A stretch of DNA of 64,000 nucleotides, from positions 2,604,001-2,668,000 of the forward strand of contig CP026511.1 in assembly GCA_004010935.1 (NCBI GenBank), read 5' to 3'. Each line of letters starts with the position of its first letter. Position 1 is the first letter of the stretch. Both the position numbers and the translations under genes were made by a program. Of the stretch, positions 43,816 through 52,668 are shown in pieces. The notes below the pieces were generated by a model. The model searched no databases and was not told the DNA's origin. It was given only the letters and a program-made list of their open reading frames with translations. Source of the stretch: Pseudomonadaceae bacterium SI-3. Its GTDB lineage: Bacteria; Pseudomonadota; Gammaproteobacteria; Pseudomonadales; Pseudomonadaceae.

Positions 43816-44660
43816 TGTAGGAGCTAGTTTGCTGGCGATCCGTCCTTCACCGTAGCGCGTGAATTGAGTTAAACGCCTGATCGCGAGCGAGCTCGCTCCT
43901 ACGAAAAGCGCGACTGCGAGCGGCTGACGTCTGTACTAGCCCTGCCAGTCCTGTAGGAGCTAGGTTGCTGGCGATCCGTGCTTCACCGTCCCGCGTGAAT
44001 TGAGCTAACGCCTGATCGCGAGCGAGCTCGCTCCTACGAAAAGCGCGACGGCGAGCGGCTGACGTCTGTACTCGTCCTGCCAGTCCTGTAGGAGCCAGCT
44101 TGCTGGCGATCCGTGCTTTCACCGTCCCGCGTGAATTGAGTTAAACGCCTGATCGCGAGCGAGCTCGCTCCTACGAAAAGCGCGACGGCGAGTGGCTGAC
44201 GTCTGTAGTCGCCCTGCCAGCCCTGTAGGAGCCAGCTTGCTGGCGATCCGTGCTTCGCCATCCCGCGCAAACTGAGCTAGCGCCTGATCGCGAGCGAGCT
44301 CGCTCCTACGAAAAGCGCGACGGCGAGCGGCTGACGTCTCTACTCGCCCCGCCAGTCCTGTAGGAGCCAGCTTGCTGGCGATCCGTGCTTCGCCATCCCG
44401 CGCAAACTCAGCTAGCGCCTGATCGCGAGCGAGCTCGCTCCTACGAAAAGCGCGACGGCGAGCGGCTGACGCCCGTACTAGCCCTGCCAGTCCTGTAGGA
44501 GCCAGCTTGCTGGCGATCCGTGCTTCACCGTCCCGCGTTAATTGAGTTAACGCCTGATCGCAAGCGAGCTCGCTCCTACGAAAAGCGCGACGGCGAGGAG
44601 CTGACGTCTGTCCTCGCCCCGCCAGTCCTGTAGGAGCCAGCTTGCTGGCGATCCAAGGCC
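43816..44660. repeat. REP array: seven TGTAGGAGC units, ~135-bp period
   Basis: Units start at 43816, 43952, 44087, 44224, 44359, 44494 and 44629. Each full unit holds a forward REP (TGTAGGAGCCAGCTTGCTGG then CGATC), a spacer, an inverted REP (GATCGCGAGCGAGCTCGCTC then CTACG) and a conserved tail (AAAGCGCGACGGCGAGCGGC). The spacers are also conserved, so the array grew by tandem duplication of a paired-REP block. The period is a multiple of three, which keeps long frames open on the minus strand (45-residue repeats), but these have no start signal and are not proteins. It separates the isoleucine operon from the AraC gene. Confidence 0.93.
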
Positions 44661-44717
44661 GAACCAATAGGCCGGATCACCAGCAAGGACTAGGCCCCAC
44701 TAGCACCTACAACTGGG

Positions 44718-45749
44718 CTATGGCCCTTCATCGCCACGCAAGATCAGGCTGCGATACTGCCCTGGATTGGTTCCGGACCATTTGCGAAATGCCTTGTAGA
44801 ACGAACTGACGTCGGCGAAACCCAGGCGCTCGGCAATTTCGGCGTAGGTGATCGAGGCGTCCGCCAGCCACAGGGTGGCCATTTCCTGGCGCACCTGGTC
44901 CTTTATGGCCTGGTAGGTCTGCCCTGCCTCGGCCAATCGGCGGCGCAGAGTTGAGGCTGATACGCACAACGTCCGCGCCAGCGCTTCACTGGTCGGCCAC
45001 TGTTCGGCGGGCAGTTCACGCAGCTGCGCCTTGATGCGGCTGGCGAGGCTCGTGGTGTCGCGGTATTTGACCAGGATGTTGGAAGGCGCATGGGCCAGGA
45101 ACCCGTGCAGCTCCTGCTCGCTGCGGCGCACTGGCAGGTCGAGCACCTCGGCAGCGAAGATGACCCGCGTGCTGGGCCGTGCGAAACGCAGGTTGCGCGA
45201 GAACATCACCCGGTAGTCATCGGTATAGGCCGGCTCATCGCAACGCAGCTCGACGGCTAGCAGCGGGATACGCCGCCCTACCAGCCAACAGGCCAGACCG
45301 TGCAGCAGCATCCAGAAAGTGAAGTAGCTAAAGGCTCTGAGCGGCGGTGCATCTTCCGGCTCCGACAGCGTGATCTCCGCCAGGCTTTCGCTGCGAAACA
45401 GCTCGCCGCGGAAGCCTTCGAAGGTCAGCCTGAAGAAATCCAGCGCCACACGAAGCGCTGTATCGAGTGTCGGCTGGGCCATGGCGGCACGGCAGACGAA
45501 GGCGAAACTGCCGGTGCGCATACGCCGCGCATCCATACCGAAAAACTCATCGTCGAACTGCCGCGCCAGGCGCCGCCATAGCTTGCTGAAATCAGCCACA
45601 TCGACACGCGCTTCGCTATCGGCCAGGTCAATAGCGCCGAGCTCAAGCTGGCGCAGCAGCTCTTCGGCTGATTGCGAAGACGAGATGAAACCCTGCAGCG
45701 CCTCCTCCACCAGCCGGATGGAAATGGTGTTTTTGCCGTCGCGGTTCAT
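44718..45749 (-). CDS. AraC-family transcriptional regulator (Arabinose_bd-type N-domain)
   Basis: 343-aa activator. Residues ~20-210 resemble the ligand domain of OruR/GbdR-like AraC proteins that sense metabolites. The C-terminal ~100 residues carry two helix-turn-helix motifs (SEALARTLCVSASTLRRRLA and ITYAEIAERLGFADVSSFYK, followed by FRKWSGTNPGQYR). Its ATG overlaps the LysR stop as ATGA, so both regulators are made from one message. The likely targets are the flanking acyl-CoA operons, judging only from location. Confidence 0.9.
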   Translation of the reverse strand: MNRDGKNTISIRLVEEALQGFISSSQSAEELLRQLELGAIDLADSEARVDVADFSKLWRRLARQFDDEFFGMDARRMRTGSFAFVCRAAMAQPTLDTALRVALDFFRLTFEGFRGELFRSESLAEITLSEPEDAPPLRAFSYFTFWMLLHGLACWLVGRRIPLLAVELRCDEPAYTDDYRVMFSRNLRFARPSTRVIFAAEVLDLPVRRSEQELHGFLAHAPSNILVKYRDTTSLASRIKAQLRELPAEQWPTSEALARTLCVSASTLRRRLAEAGQTYQAIKDQVRQEMATLWLADASITYAEIAERLGFADVSSFYKAFRKWSGTNPGQYRSLILRGDEGP

Positions 45750-46654
45750 GCGCGCCCCATCATCACGTCATGACTGTTGGCAGCCACATCCCGCAGGAAG
45801 TCCCAACACACACGCATCCGCGCCAGGTCCTTGTTTTCTACGGGCATCAACATCCAGAAGGTTCGAGTGAATTCGACCTCGCCGACCAGAACCTCCTTGA
45901 GCAACGGCTCCCTGGCTGCCAGGAACGCCGGCAGGATTGCCAGCCCAGCCCCGGCGGCAACAGCTTCCTGCTGGGCGAGGATGCTGGTGCTGCGCAACGA
46001 GTGCTGACGGGGGCGAACGATCTCGTCGAGGTAGAACAGCTCCTTGCTGTACAGCAGGTCCTCGATGTAGCTGACGAACACATGGCCGCTGAGGTCTTCC
46101 CGGCTGCGGATAGACGGGTGTGACGCCAGGTAGGTTTCTGACGCGTAGAGCCGCAGCACGTAGTCGGTGAGCTTGGTGATCACGTAGGGGCCGCGCTCGG
46201 GACGCTCCAGGGTGATGACGATGTCCGCCTCATGTCGCGCCAGCCTGACCGAGCGTGGCACCGCCAGCAGATCCACGCCGAGATGCGGGTAATCACGGGT
46301 CAGGTTGGCGAGCTGGCCCGCCAGCATCACGGTGCCGTACCCCTCGGTGGCGCCAATGCGAACCTGACCGGACAGCTTATCGGCGGTCAGGCTCGGCTGT
46401 TCGATGGAGGTGATGGCGCTTTCCATCGCCTCGGCTTGGGCCAGCAATTCGCGGCCCGCTTCGGACAGTCGATAGCCTGCCTTGGCGCGGATGAAGAGCT
46501 GTCGATCCAGGCTTTTTTCCAGCGCCTGCACCCGTCGGGCCACCGTGGTGTGGTCTACAGCCAATCGCCTCGCGGCGACCGTCAACTTGCCCGCACGCGA
46601 GAGTTCGAGAAAAAAACGCAGGTTGTCCCAGTCCACTGCAGACTCCAGATCCAT
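45746..46654 (-). CDS. LysR-family transcriptional regulator
   Basis: 302-aa LTTR. N-terminal helix-turn-helix: NLRFFLELSRAGKLTVAARRL then VDHTTVARRVQALEKSLDRQLF, followed by a periplasmic-binding-like effector domain (IGATEGYGTVMLAGQLA). It belongs to the branch that regulates short acyl-CoA genes divergently. The start at 46654 gives the family N-terminus; the longer frame to 46711 adds an atypical leader. It is divergent from the enoyl-CoA hydratase gene (155 bp apart), its probable target, and coupled to the AraC gene. Confidence 0.9.
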   Translation of the reverse strand: MDLESAVDWDNLRFFLELSRAGKLTVAARRLAVDHTTVARRVQALEKSLDRQLFIRAKAGYRLSEAGRELLAQAEAMESAITSIEQPSLTADKLSGQVRIGATEGYGTVMLAGQLANLTRDYPHLGVDLLAVPRSVRLARHEADIVITLERPERGPYVITKLTDYVLRLYASETYLASHPSIRSREDLSGHVFVSYIEDLLYSKELFYLDEIVRPRQHSLRSTSILAQQEAVAAGAGLAILPAFLAAREPLLKEVLVGEVEFTRTFWMLMPVENKDLARMRVCWDFLRDVAANSHDVMMGRA

Positions 46655-46809
46655 CGAATTGACGCGTGCCGTCCGCGGCACGCTGTGCAAAAACACAGAA
46701 TACCTCTGCATTTCGCACCATGGGTTTACTATTTTTACGCTGCTAGGCTCGCTATCGAACTCCGTTTCGCCTCACGACATCCGCATCATTCCAAGCACAA
46801 GGAACCGAC

Positions 46810-47586
46810 ATGAGCCAAAAGATCCAGCTCGAAATGCGCGACCACACGGCGCTGCTGACCATCGCCAATCCACCAGCCAACACATGGGATCGCGAGTCTC
46901 TGGCTGCGTTGGAACAAACCATCGGCCAGCTCAACGACAATCCCGACGTGTATGCCTTGGTGATCACCGGAGCCGGCGAAAAATTCTTTTCCGCCGGCGC
47001 CGACCTGAAACAGTTTGCCGATGGCGACAAGCAAGGTGCGCAGGAAATCGCTGCATTGTTCGGGCGTGCCTTTGAAGCCTTGAGTCATTTCCGTGGTGTG
47101 TCGATTGCCGCCATCAATGGCTACGCCATGGGTGGTGGACTCGAATGCGCGTTGGCCTGCGACATACGCATCGCCGAAGAGCAGGCACAAATGGCACTTC
47201 CGGAAGCCAAGGTTGGGCTGCTGCCCTGCGCAGGCGGTACGCAGAATCTGCCATGGCTGGTAGGCGAAGGTTGGGCCAAGCGGATGATTCTCTGTGGCGA
47301 GCGCATCAGCGCACAGAAAGCCGAGAAGATTGGCCTGGTTGAAGAGGTGGTCGGTCGCGGCGAGTCACTCGAGGCGGCGCTCAAACTGGCGGCCCTGGTG
47401 GATCAGCAAAGCCCCTCCTCCGTCAGTCGCTGCAAGCGCTTGGTGATGAATGCGCGGCAGGCACCGCAAGCCGCCGGCTGGGCAGCTGAGCGCGAGCTGT
47501 TCGCCGAGTTGTTCGACACGCATGACCAGAAAGAAGGGGTCAATGCCTTCCTGGAAAAACGCAGCGCCACGTGGCAGAACGCCTGA
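46810..47586 (+). CDS. Enoyl-CoA hydratase
   Basis: 258-aa crotonase hydrating 2-enoyl-CoA (tiglyl-, methacryloyl- or crotonyl-CoA). The oxyanion-hole segment is FFSAGADLKQFADGD at about 60, and YAMGGGLECALACDIRIA at about 102. The two catalytic Glu positions are in MGGGLECAL and LPEAKVGLLPCAGGTQNL. In P. putida the equivalent hydratase is next to the ACAD/thiolase/SDR cluster; here it is separated from it by the REP array and two regulators. It would supply the missing hydration step of the isoleucine and perhaps the valine route. Confidence 0.92.
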   Translation: MSQKIQLEMRDHTALLTIANPPANTWDRESLAALEQTIGQLNDNPDVYALVITGAGEKFFSAGADLKQFADGDKQGAQEIAALFGRAFEALSHFRGVSIAAINGYAMGGGLECALACDIRIAEEQAQMALPEAKVGLLPCAGGTQNLPWLVGEGWAKRMILCGERISAQKAEKIGLVEEVVGRGESLEAALKLAALVDQQSPSSVSRCKRLVMNARQAPQAAGWAAERELFAELFDTHDQKEGVNAFLEKRSATWQNA

Positions 47587-47594
47587 GGCCGAAA

Positions 47595-47618
47595 CCGGCC
47601 CCGCTCAAGCGGGGCCGG
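47595..47618. terminator. Bidirectional terminator hairpin
   Basis: Perfect 10-bp stem CCGGCCCCGC / GCGGGGCCGG with TCAA loop, between the convergent enoyl-CoA hydratase and LivM-type genes. A-rich bases (GAAA) on the left serve as the T-run for the minus-strand transcript only weakly. Confidence 0.7.
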
Positions 47619-47650
47619 AGACCATCACCCTCCCCGTCATAGCCAGCGTA

Positions 47651-48676
47651 CTACTTGAAATTGCGCTTGATCAGCCGCTCCACCCATCCCACGATCCCCG
47701 AGCGGAACAGCAGCACGCAGAGCACGAAGATCACTCCGAGAATCACGTGCACCCACTCGCCCAACGGCCCGTTGGACAGCGAGCTCTGCAGCGTGACCAC
47801 CACGGTTGCGCCCACGATCGGCCCGAGAATGGTGCCAACGCCGCCCAGTAGCGTCATCAAAATCACTTCACCCGACATGTGCCAGTGTGCATCGGTCAGC
47901 GAGGCGAGCTGGAACACCACCGTCTTGGTTGAGCCAGCCAGCCCGGTCAGCGCCGCGGAGATCACAAAGGCCAGCAGTTTGTGACCGTCAACGTTGTAGC
48001 CCAGTGAAATTGCCCGCGGCTCGTTTTCTCGAATCGCCTTGAGCACCTGCCCGTATGGGGAATGAATGGTGCGCTGGATGATGGCAAACCCGATCACGAA
48101 CACCGTCAACACGAAGTAATACAAAGCCATGTTGTTCTGCATGTCGAACAGGCCCAGCAGATAGCCACGCGGCACGCCCTGCATACCGTTCTCGCCGCCT
48201 GTGAAAGGCGCCTGGACGAAGACGAAAAACGCCATCTGTGCCAATGCCAGCGTGATCATCGCGAAGTAGATGCCCTGCCTGCGGATCGCCAGCAAACCGA
48301 AGATCAACCCCAGCACGGTGGAGGCCAGCGTACCGACCAGAATGCCCAGCTCAGTACTCAACCCGCTGTACGTGCTGAGCATGTAACCGGTGATGTAGCC
48401 GCCACAGGCGAAGAATGCTGCGTGACCGAACGACAGCAGCCCGGCGTATCCCAGCAGCAGATTGAAGGCGCAGGCAAACAGTGCGAAGCACAGCAGCTTC
48501 ATAAGGAACACCGGATAGACCATCAGCGGTGCCACCATCGCCACGGCTAGCAAGACGCCGTAGAAAATGGACATGCGCCGCCGAGCTGCACGGCGACGTT
48601 CGCGCTCGGCATTGGCTCTGACTTGGGTGGAGGTCGCCTGCAAGCCAGAGGCTTGAACATTTTCCTGAGTCGACAT
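47651..48676 (-). CDS. Branched-chain-type ABC permease, LivM family
   Basis: 341-aa inner-membrane permease with about nine helices (LMKLLCFALFACAFNLLLGYAGLLSFGHAAFFACGGYI region, residues ~60-100) and the LivM signature LRAIRENEPRAISLGYN-like loop (KAIRENEPRAISLGYN). The cytoplasmic N-terminus is unusually long and basic (RERRRAARRRM). The start at 48676 is chosen because AGGAGG lies seven bases upstream; the ATG at 48682 is too close to it. The livH-type stop overlaps the region, so they are coupled. Last gene of the importer operon. Confidence 0.9.
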   Translation of the reverse strand: MSTQENVQASGLQATSTQVRANAERERRRAARRRMSIFYGVLLAVAMVAPLMVYPVFLMKLLCFALFACAFNLLLGYAGLLSFGHAAFFACGGYITGYMLSTYSGLSTELGILVGTLASTVLGLIFGLLAIRRQGIYFAMITLALAQMAFFVFVQAPFTGGENGMQGVPRGYLLGLFDMQNNMALYYFVLTVFVIGFAIIQRTIHSPYGQVLKAIRENEPRAISLGYNVDGHKLLAFVISAALTGLAGSTKTVVFQLASLTDAHWHMSGEVILMTLLGGVGTILGPIVGATVVVTLQSSLSNGPLGEWVHVILGVIFVLCVLLFRSGIVGWVERLIKRNFK

Positions 48677-48678
48677 GT

Positions 48679-49566
48679 TCATGCCTCCTTTCCGAACAAA
48701 CCGGCCGGCCGCATCAACAGGACCAGCACCATGATCACGAAGATCACCGTGTTGGCCGCCTCCGGATAGAACACCTTGGTGAGCCCTTCGATCAGACCCA
48801 TCGCAAGCCCTGTGACGATCGCGCCCATGATCGAGCCCATCCCGCCAATCACGACGACCGCGAACACCACGATCAATAAATTGGAGCCCATTCCCGGCGT
48901 GACAGCGTAGATGGGCGCGGCAAGCACGCCGGCGAATGCGGCCAGCGCAACGCCATAGCCATACGTGAGGGTGACCAGCAGCGGGACGTTGATGCCGAAA
49001 GCCTGCATCAACTTGGGGTTCTCCGTCCCGGCGCGCAGATAGGAGCCAAGCCGAGTCCGCTCGATCATGTACCAGGTCGCAAAGCACACCGTCAGCGCGG
49101 CGACGATGACCCAGGCACGATAGGTTGGCAGGAACATGAACCCGAGGTTGTGCCCGCCTTTGAGCAATTCCGGCATCGGGTAGGACGAGCCGGACACGCC
49201 GAACAGCTTGACGAAGCTACCTTCGACGATCAGCGCCAGGCCGAAGGTCAGCAGCAGACCATACAGGTGATCCTCGCCGGCAATGCGACGCAGCAGACCG
49301 CGCTCGATTCCAATGCCCAGCAGACCGATCAGCAGAGGCGAGAGCAACAATGCGGCCCAGTAATTGATGCCCAGATAGTTCAGCCCGAGGAACGCGGCGA
49401 AAGCGCCGAGCATGTATTGCGCACCGTGGGCGAAATTGATGATCCGTAGCAAACCGAAAATGATCGCCAGACCAAGGCTCAACAGCGCGTAGAACGACCC
49501 GTTGATCAGACCGAGCAGCAGCTGCCCGAACAGTACGCTCAGGGGAACGCCGAAAACGAGAGTCAT
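48679..49566 (-). CDS. Branched-chain-type ABC permease, LivH family
   Basis: 295-aa inner-membrane permease with eight helices; GLINGSFYALLSLGLAIIFG at the N-terminus and FGINVPLLVTLTYGYGVALAAFAGVLAAP in the C-terminal half are LivH landmarks. It pairs with the LivM-type protein to form the channel of an importer for branched-chain amino acids or short acids. It follows the binding-protein gene after a hairpin (49595-49614). Confidence 0.9.
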   Translation of the reverse strand: MTLVFGVPLSVLFGQLLLGLINGSFYALLSLGLAIIFGLLRIINFAHGAQYMLGAFAAFLGLNYLGINYWAALLLSPLLIGLLGIGIERGLLRRIAGEDHLYGLLLTFGLALIVEGSFVKLFGVSGSSYPMPELLKGGHNLGFMFLPTYRAWVIVAALTVCFATWYMIERTRLGSYLRAGTENPKLMQAFGINVPLLVTLTYGYGVALAAFAGVLAAPIYAVTPGMGSNLLIVVFAVVVIGGMGSIMGAIVTGLAMGLIEGLTKVFYPEAANTVIFVIMVLVLLMRPAGLFGKEA

Positions 49567-49594
49567 GATTCACTACCCAGAAAAGTCCGTGACG

Positions 49595-49614
49595 CCCCGG
49601 CCAAGCGGCCGGGG
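49595..49614 (-). terminator. Attenuating hairpin between binding-protein and permease genes
   Basis: Perfect stem CCCCGGCC / GGCCGGGG with loop AAGC, between the end of the binding-protein gene and the LivH-type start. There is no T-run. Such hairpins commonly keep the binding protein at higher level than the permeases by partial termination or mRNA protection. Confidence 0.65.
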
Positions 49615-49634
49615 AATGGCTTGGGGCAGGCCGA

Positions 49635-50849
49635 TCAGTTCTGGGTGACCAGCTTGCACTGACTGTCTGAGAGTGGACGGAAGGCTTCATCGCCTGGGAT
49701 GGTTCTGATGACCTTGTAAAGGTCCCATTCACCTTTCGACTCCGCTGGCGTCTTGACCTGCACCAGGTACATGTCATGCACCATGCGGCCGTCTTCGCGA
49801 ATCTTGCCGTTCTTGGCAAACATATCGTTGACCGGAGTCTTGGCCATTTGCGCGCGCACGGTTGCGGTGTCGTCGCTACCGGTTTCCTTCACCGCGTTCA
49901 AATAGTGAGTGGCGGCTGAATAGATGCCGGCATGGACCATGGTCGGCATACTGCCTACACGCTCTTCGTAGCGCTTGGCCCAAGCGCGGGCTTCTTCGTC
50001 CATGTCCCAATACCAGCCGGTGGTCAGCATCAGGCCTTGCGTGACGTCCAGCCCCATGGCGTGAATGTCGTTAAGGAACACGACCATGCCAGCAAGACGC
50101 TGTCCGGACTGCGTCACGCCGAATTCGCTCGCGGTCTTCAGCGAATTGACGGTATCTGCGCCCGCGTTGGCCAGGGCGATAACATCAGCACCGGAACCCT
50201 GCGCCTGAAGGATATATGACGAGAAGTCGCTGCTCGGGAACGGGTGGCGGACCGTGCCGACCACGCTGCCGCCTTCGGCTTCGACGACCTTCTTGATATC
50301 GGCCTCCATTGCGTGGCCGAAGGCGTAGTCGGCGGTCAGGATGAACCAGCTCTTGCCGCCATCCTTGAGGACCGCGTTGGCCGTACCGTTGGCCAGGGCG
50401 AAGGTGTCGTACGTCCAGTGGATATGATTGGGCGAACAGAACTCGTTGGTAATGCTCGATGCGGCGGCACCGGAAATCAGTGCAAGTTTGCCGCCCTGCT
50501 CCACCACCTTGGCTGCCGCCAGCACCACGGAGCTGGCCACCAGTCCGGTGACCATGTCGACATTACGTTCATCGATCCACTGCCGCACAGTATTGGCGCC
50601 AACATCCGGCTTGTTCAGGTCGTCGGCGTTGAAGGTAACGATTTTCTTGCCATCGACCGTGCCGCCGAAATCTTCGATGGCCATGTTCAGCGCTTCGAGA
50701 CCACCGGGACCGGACAGATCGCGGTAGGTGCCGGACATGTCAGCGAGATAGCCGATGCGGATTTCGTCGTTGCTGATTTCGGCCTGGGCAGCACTGGCGA
50801 TCATGCTGGAGACGAGGACGGCGGCTGCGGTTTTCTTGAGCATTTTCAT
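49635..50849 (-). CDS. Periplasmic branched-chain-type ABC substrate-binding protein
   Basis: 404-aa exported protein: signal peptide MKMLKKTAAAVLVSSMIASAAQA, then a type I periplasmic-binding fold (IRIGYLADMSGTYRDLSGPGGLEALNMA region at about 30-58, FNADDLNKPDVGANTVRQWID, ADYAFGHAMEADI, FPSSDFSSYILQAQGSGADVI). Family members from similar loci bind short-chain or aromatic acids as well as amino acids. The ATG at 50849 is preferred over a GTG two codons earlier. The substrate may be a branched-chain fatty acid given the neighbouring acyl-CoA synthetase. Confidence 0.9.
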   Translation of the reverse strand: MKMLKKTAAAVLVSSMIASAAQAEISNDEIRIGYLADMSGTYRDLSGPGGLEALNMAIEDFGGTVDGKKIVTFNADDLNKPDVGANTVRQWIDERNVDMVTGLVASSVVLAAAKVVEQGGKLALISGAAASSITNEFCSPNHIHWTYDTFALANGTANAVLKDGGKSWFILTADYAFGHAMEADIKKVVEAEGGSVVGTVRHPFPSSDFSSYILQAQGSGADVIALANAGADTVNSLKTASEFGVTQSGQRLAGMVVFLNDIHAMGLDVTQGLMLTTGWYWDMDEEARAWAKRYEERVGSMPTMVHAGIYSAATHYLNAVKETGSDDTATVRAQMAKTPVNDMFAKNGKIREDGRMVHDMYLVQVKTPAESKGEWDLYKVIRTIPGDEAFRPLSDSQCKLVTQN

Positions 50850-50932
50850 ATTCACCCACTGTGATTGTTTTTGTTGTGGCTATTGATCACCGGCATGTAC
50901 TGCAGACCGGCTGGCTTCCATGACGAGGGCGG

Positions 50933-51649
50933 TCAGACCCCCAGACAGCTATTCAAAAACTCCTTTTTCGAATCCAGGTCGGCGGCGCTGATCTCTTCGA
51001 TGATTTGCCCGTGCTCCATCACGTAATGACGGTCGGCCAGTGGCGCGGCGAAGCGGAAATTCTGCTCTACCAGCACGATGGTCAGGCCGCGTTTCTTCAG
51101 CTTGATCAGGACCTCGGCGAGCTTCTGCACGATCACCGGGGCTAGCCCTTCGGTGATCTCATCAAGCAGTAGCAGATTGGCACCGGTGCGCAGGATTCGC
51201 GCCATGGCCAGCATCTGCTGCTCGCCGCCGGACAACCGGGTGCCTTGGCTGAAACGGCGCTCGTAGAGGTTGGGGAACATGTCGTAAAGCTCGTCCAATC
51301 CCATGCCGCCACTGCGCACGGTGGGCGGAAGCAACAGGTTTTCCTCGACATTGAGGCTGGAAAAGATCCCGCGTTCTTCCGGGCAATAGCCCACGCCAAG
51401 TCTGGGGATCTGGTGGGCGGGTATGTCGATGGTTTCATTGCCATTGACGATGATGGAGCCGGTCCGCCGTCCCACCATGTTCATGATGGCGCGCAGCGTG
51501 GTGCTACGGCCTGAGCCGTTGCGCCCCAGCAGGGTGACGAGTTCGCCGCGCCCGACCACCAGGTCGACCCCATGCAGGATGTGCGATTCACCGTAGAACG
51601 CATGCAGGTCGTCGACCCGCAGCTGGTCGCGGTCAGCTTTGGGCGTCAT
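50933..51649 (-). CDS. LivF-type ABC ATPase with Arg in Walker A
   Basis: 238-aa ATPase. Walker A reads GRNGSGRST (residues ~42-50): the invariant Lys is Arg (codon CGT on the coding strand). The rest is normal: LSGGEQQMLAMARIL signature, LLLLDEITEGLAP Walker B, EQNFRFA H-loop region. Arg at this position is seen in some LivF-like subunits, so ATP binding may still work with the LivG partner providing the canonical site. The ATG overlaps the LivG stop as ATGA. Confidence 0.9.
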   Translation of the reverse strand: MTPKADRDQLRVDDLHAFYGESHILHGVDLVVGRGELVTLLGRNGSGRSTTLRAIMNMVGRRTGSIIVNGNETIDIPAHQIPRLGVGYCPEERGIFSSLNVEENLLLPPTVRSGGMGLDELYDMFPNLYERRFSQGTRLSGGEQQMLAMARILRTGANLLLLDEITEGLAPVIVQKLAEVLIKLKKRGLTIVLVEQNFRFAAPLADRHYVMEHGQIIEEISAADLDSKKEFLNSCLGV

Positions 51650-52419
51650 GCGTGAGCCTCCTCTGCGTCGGCTTCGCTGCCCATGTAGGCCTCGCGCACC
51701 TCGGGATTTGCCGAAACGCTTTCGTAATCGCCTTCGGCCAGAACCGAACCCCGTGCCAGTACGGTGATGCGGTCACAGAGCCGGCTGACGACGCTCAGGT
51801 TGTGCTCGACCATCAGCACCGTGCGGTTCACCGCAGCCCGGCGGACCAGGGCTACGACCATGTCGACGTCTTCACCGCCCATGCCCTGCGTAGGTTCATC
51901 GAGCAGCAGCACGACCGGGTCCAGCGCCAGCGTGGTCGCCAGTTCCAGAGCGCGCTTTCGGCCATAGGGCAGCTCGATGGCGAGCGTCTGGGCGTAGGAT
52001 TCCAAGTCCACTTCGGCGAGCAACTGCATGACTCGCTCATCGAGCTCGCGCAGTGACCGTTCGGACTTCCAGAAGTGATAGGACGTGCCGAGCTTTTGCT
52101 GCAGGGCGACACGAACGTTTTCCAACACGCTCATGTGACCGAACACCGCCGAGATCTGGAACGAGCGAACCAGCCCGAGGCGGGCAATCTGGTTGGCCTT
52201 CATCGACGTGATCGCTTTGCCGCGATAGAGGATCTCGCCGCGTGTGGGCGTCAGAAACTTGGTAAGGAGGTTGAACACTGTGGTCTTGCCGGCACCGTTG
52301 GGGCCGATCAATGCGTGGATGTGTCCCTTCTGCACACGCAGATCGACGGAATCCACTGCGGTGAAGCCGCGAAATTCCTTGGTCAGACCGCGCGTTTCCA
52401 GCACGAACTCAGGTGCCAT
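51646..52419 (-). CDS. LivG-type ABC ATPase
   Basis: 257-aa ATPase, first gene of the importer operon. Walker A GPNGAGKTTVF at about 38, FGHMSVLENVRVALQ typical of LivG, signature replaced by the LivG-type IELPYGRKRALELA, Walker B VVLLLDEPTQGMG. AGAGGG upstream of the ATG. The 249-bp region upstream holds a TTTACGTAAACG motif (52478) and the oprD terminator. Its partner LivF has an altered Walker A, so this subunit may carry the main catalytic site. Confidence 0.92.
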   Translation of the reverse strand: MAPEFVLETRGLTKEFRGFTAVDSVDLRVQKGHIHALIGPNGAGKTTVFNLLTKFLTPTRGEILYRGKAITSMKANQIARLGLVRSFQISAVFGHMSVLENVRVALQQKLGTSYHFWKSERSLRELDERVMQLLAEVDLESYAQTLAIELPYGRKRALELATTLALDPVVLLLDEPTQGMGGEDVDMVVALVRRAAVNRTVLMVEHNLSVVSRLCDRITVLARGSVLAEGDYESVSANPEVREAYMGSEADAEEAHA

Positions 52420-52477
52420 GGGATGCCCTCTAACCTTGATTATTGTTGTTGGTTATGGCGCAGGTCTGTGGATGACC

Positions 52478-52489
52478 TTTACGTAAACG
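52478..52489. promoter_or_regulatory. TTTACGTAAACG motif, LiuR-like half-site
   Basis: TTTACGTAAACG lies about 60 bp upstream of the LivG-type start. It shares the ACGTAA core with the perfect palindrome TTACGTTAACGTAA upstream of liuA (56444). If LiuR reads both, importer and leucine catabolism would be co-regulated. It matches only partly, so this is tentative. Confidence 0.35.
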
Positions 52490-52599
52490 ATAACAATCGT
52501 TTGCAAGCTGTTGCAAGCATCGTTTTCAAACGCTCGCTTGAGTAAAAAAGTGGGTAGCGATGCGGCTTGTGCGGCATTGCCGTACGCATGGAGACTGCT

Positions 52600-52626
52600 G
52601 AAAAAAGCCGGGCCGCAAGGGCCCGG
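52600..52626 (-). terminator. Rho-independent terminator of the oprD-type gene
   Basis: On the minus strand: CCGGGCCC, short loop, GGCCCGG, then CTTTTTT. A textbook intrinsic terminator 43-70 bp after the porin stop codon, separating the porin from the importer operon. Confidence 0.85.
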
Positions 52627-52668
52627 TAAAGGATCAACGAGGAGGTATTGCGGTGCTGCTCAGGGCGC

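Noticed and set aside
43816..44660. CRISPR-like regular repeat
   Set aside because: Units are ~135 bp, the spacers are themselves conserved, repeats are REP palindromes, and there are no cas genes.
43847..44667. Repetitive ~45-residue open frames on the minus strand (SELARDQALAQFARDGEARIASKLAP-like, shown in part)
   Set aside because: They arise from the REP array whose period is a multiple of three; no start signal, no ribosome binding site, and composition dictated by palindromes.
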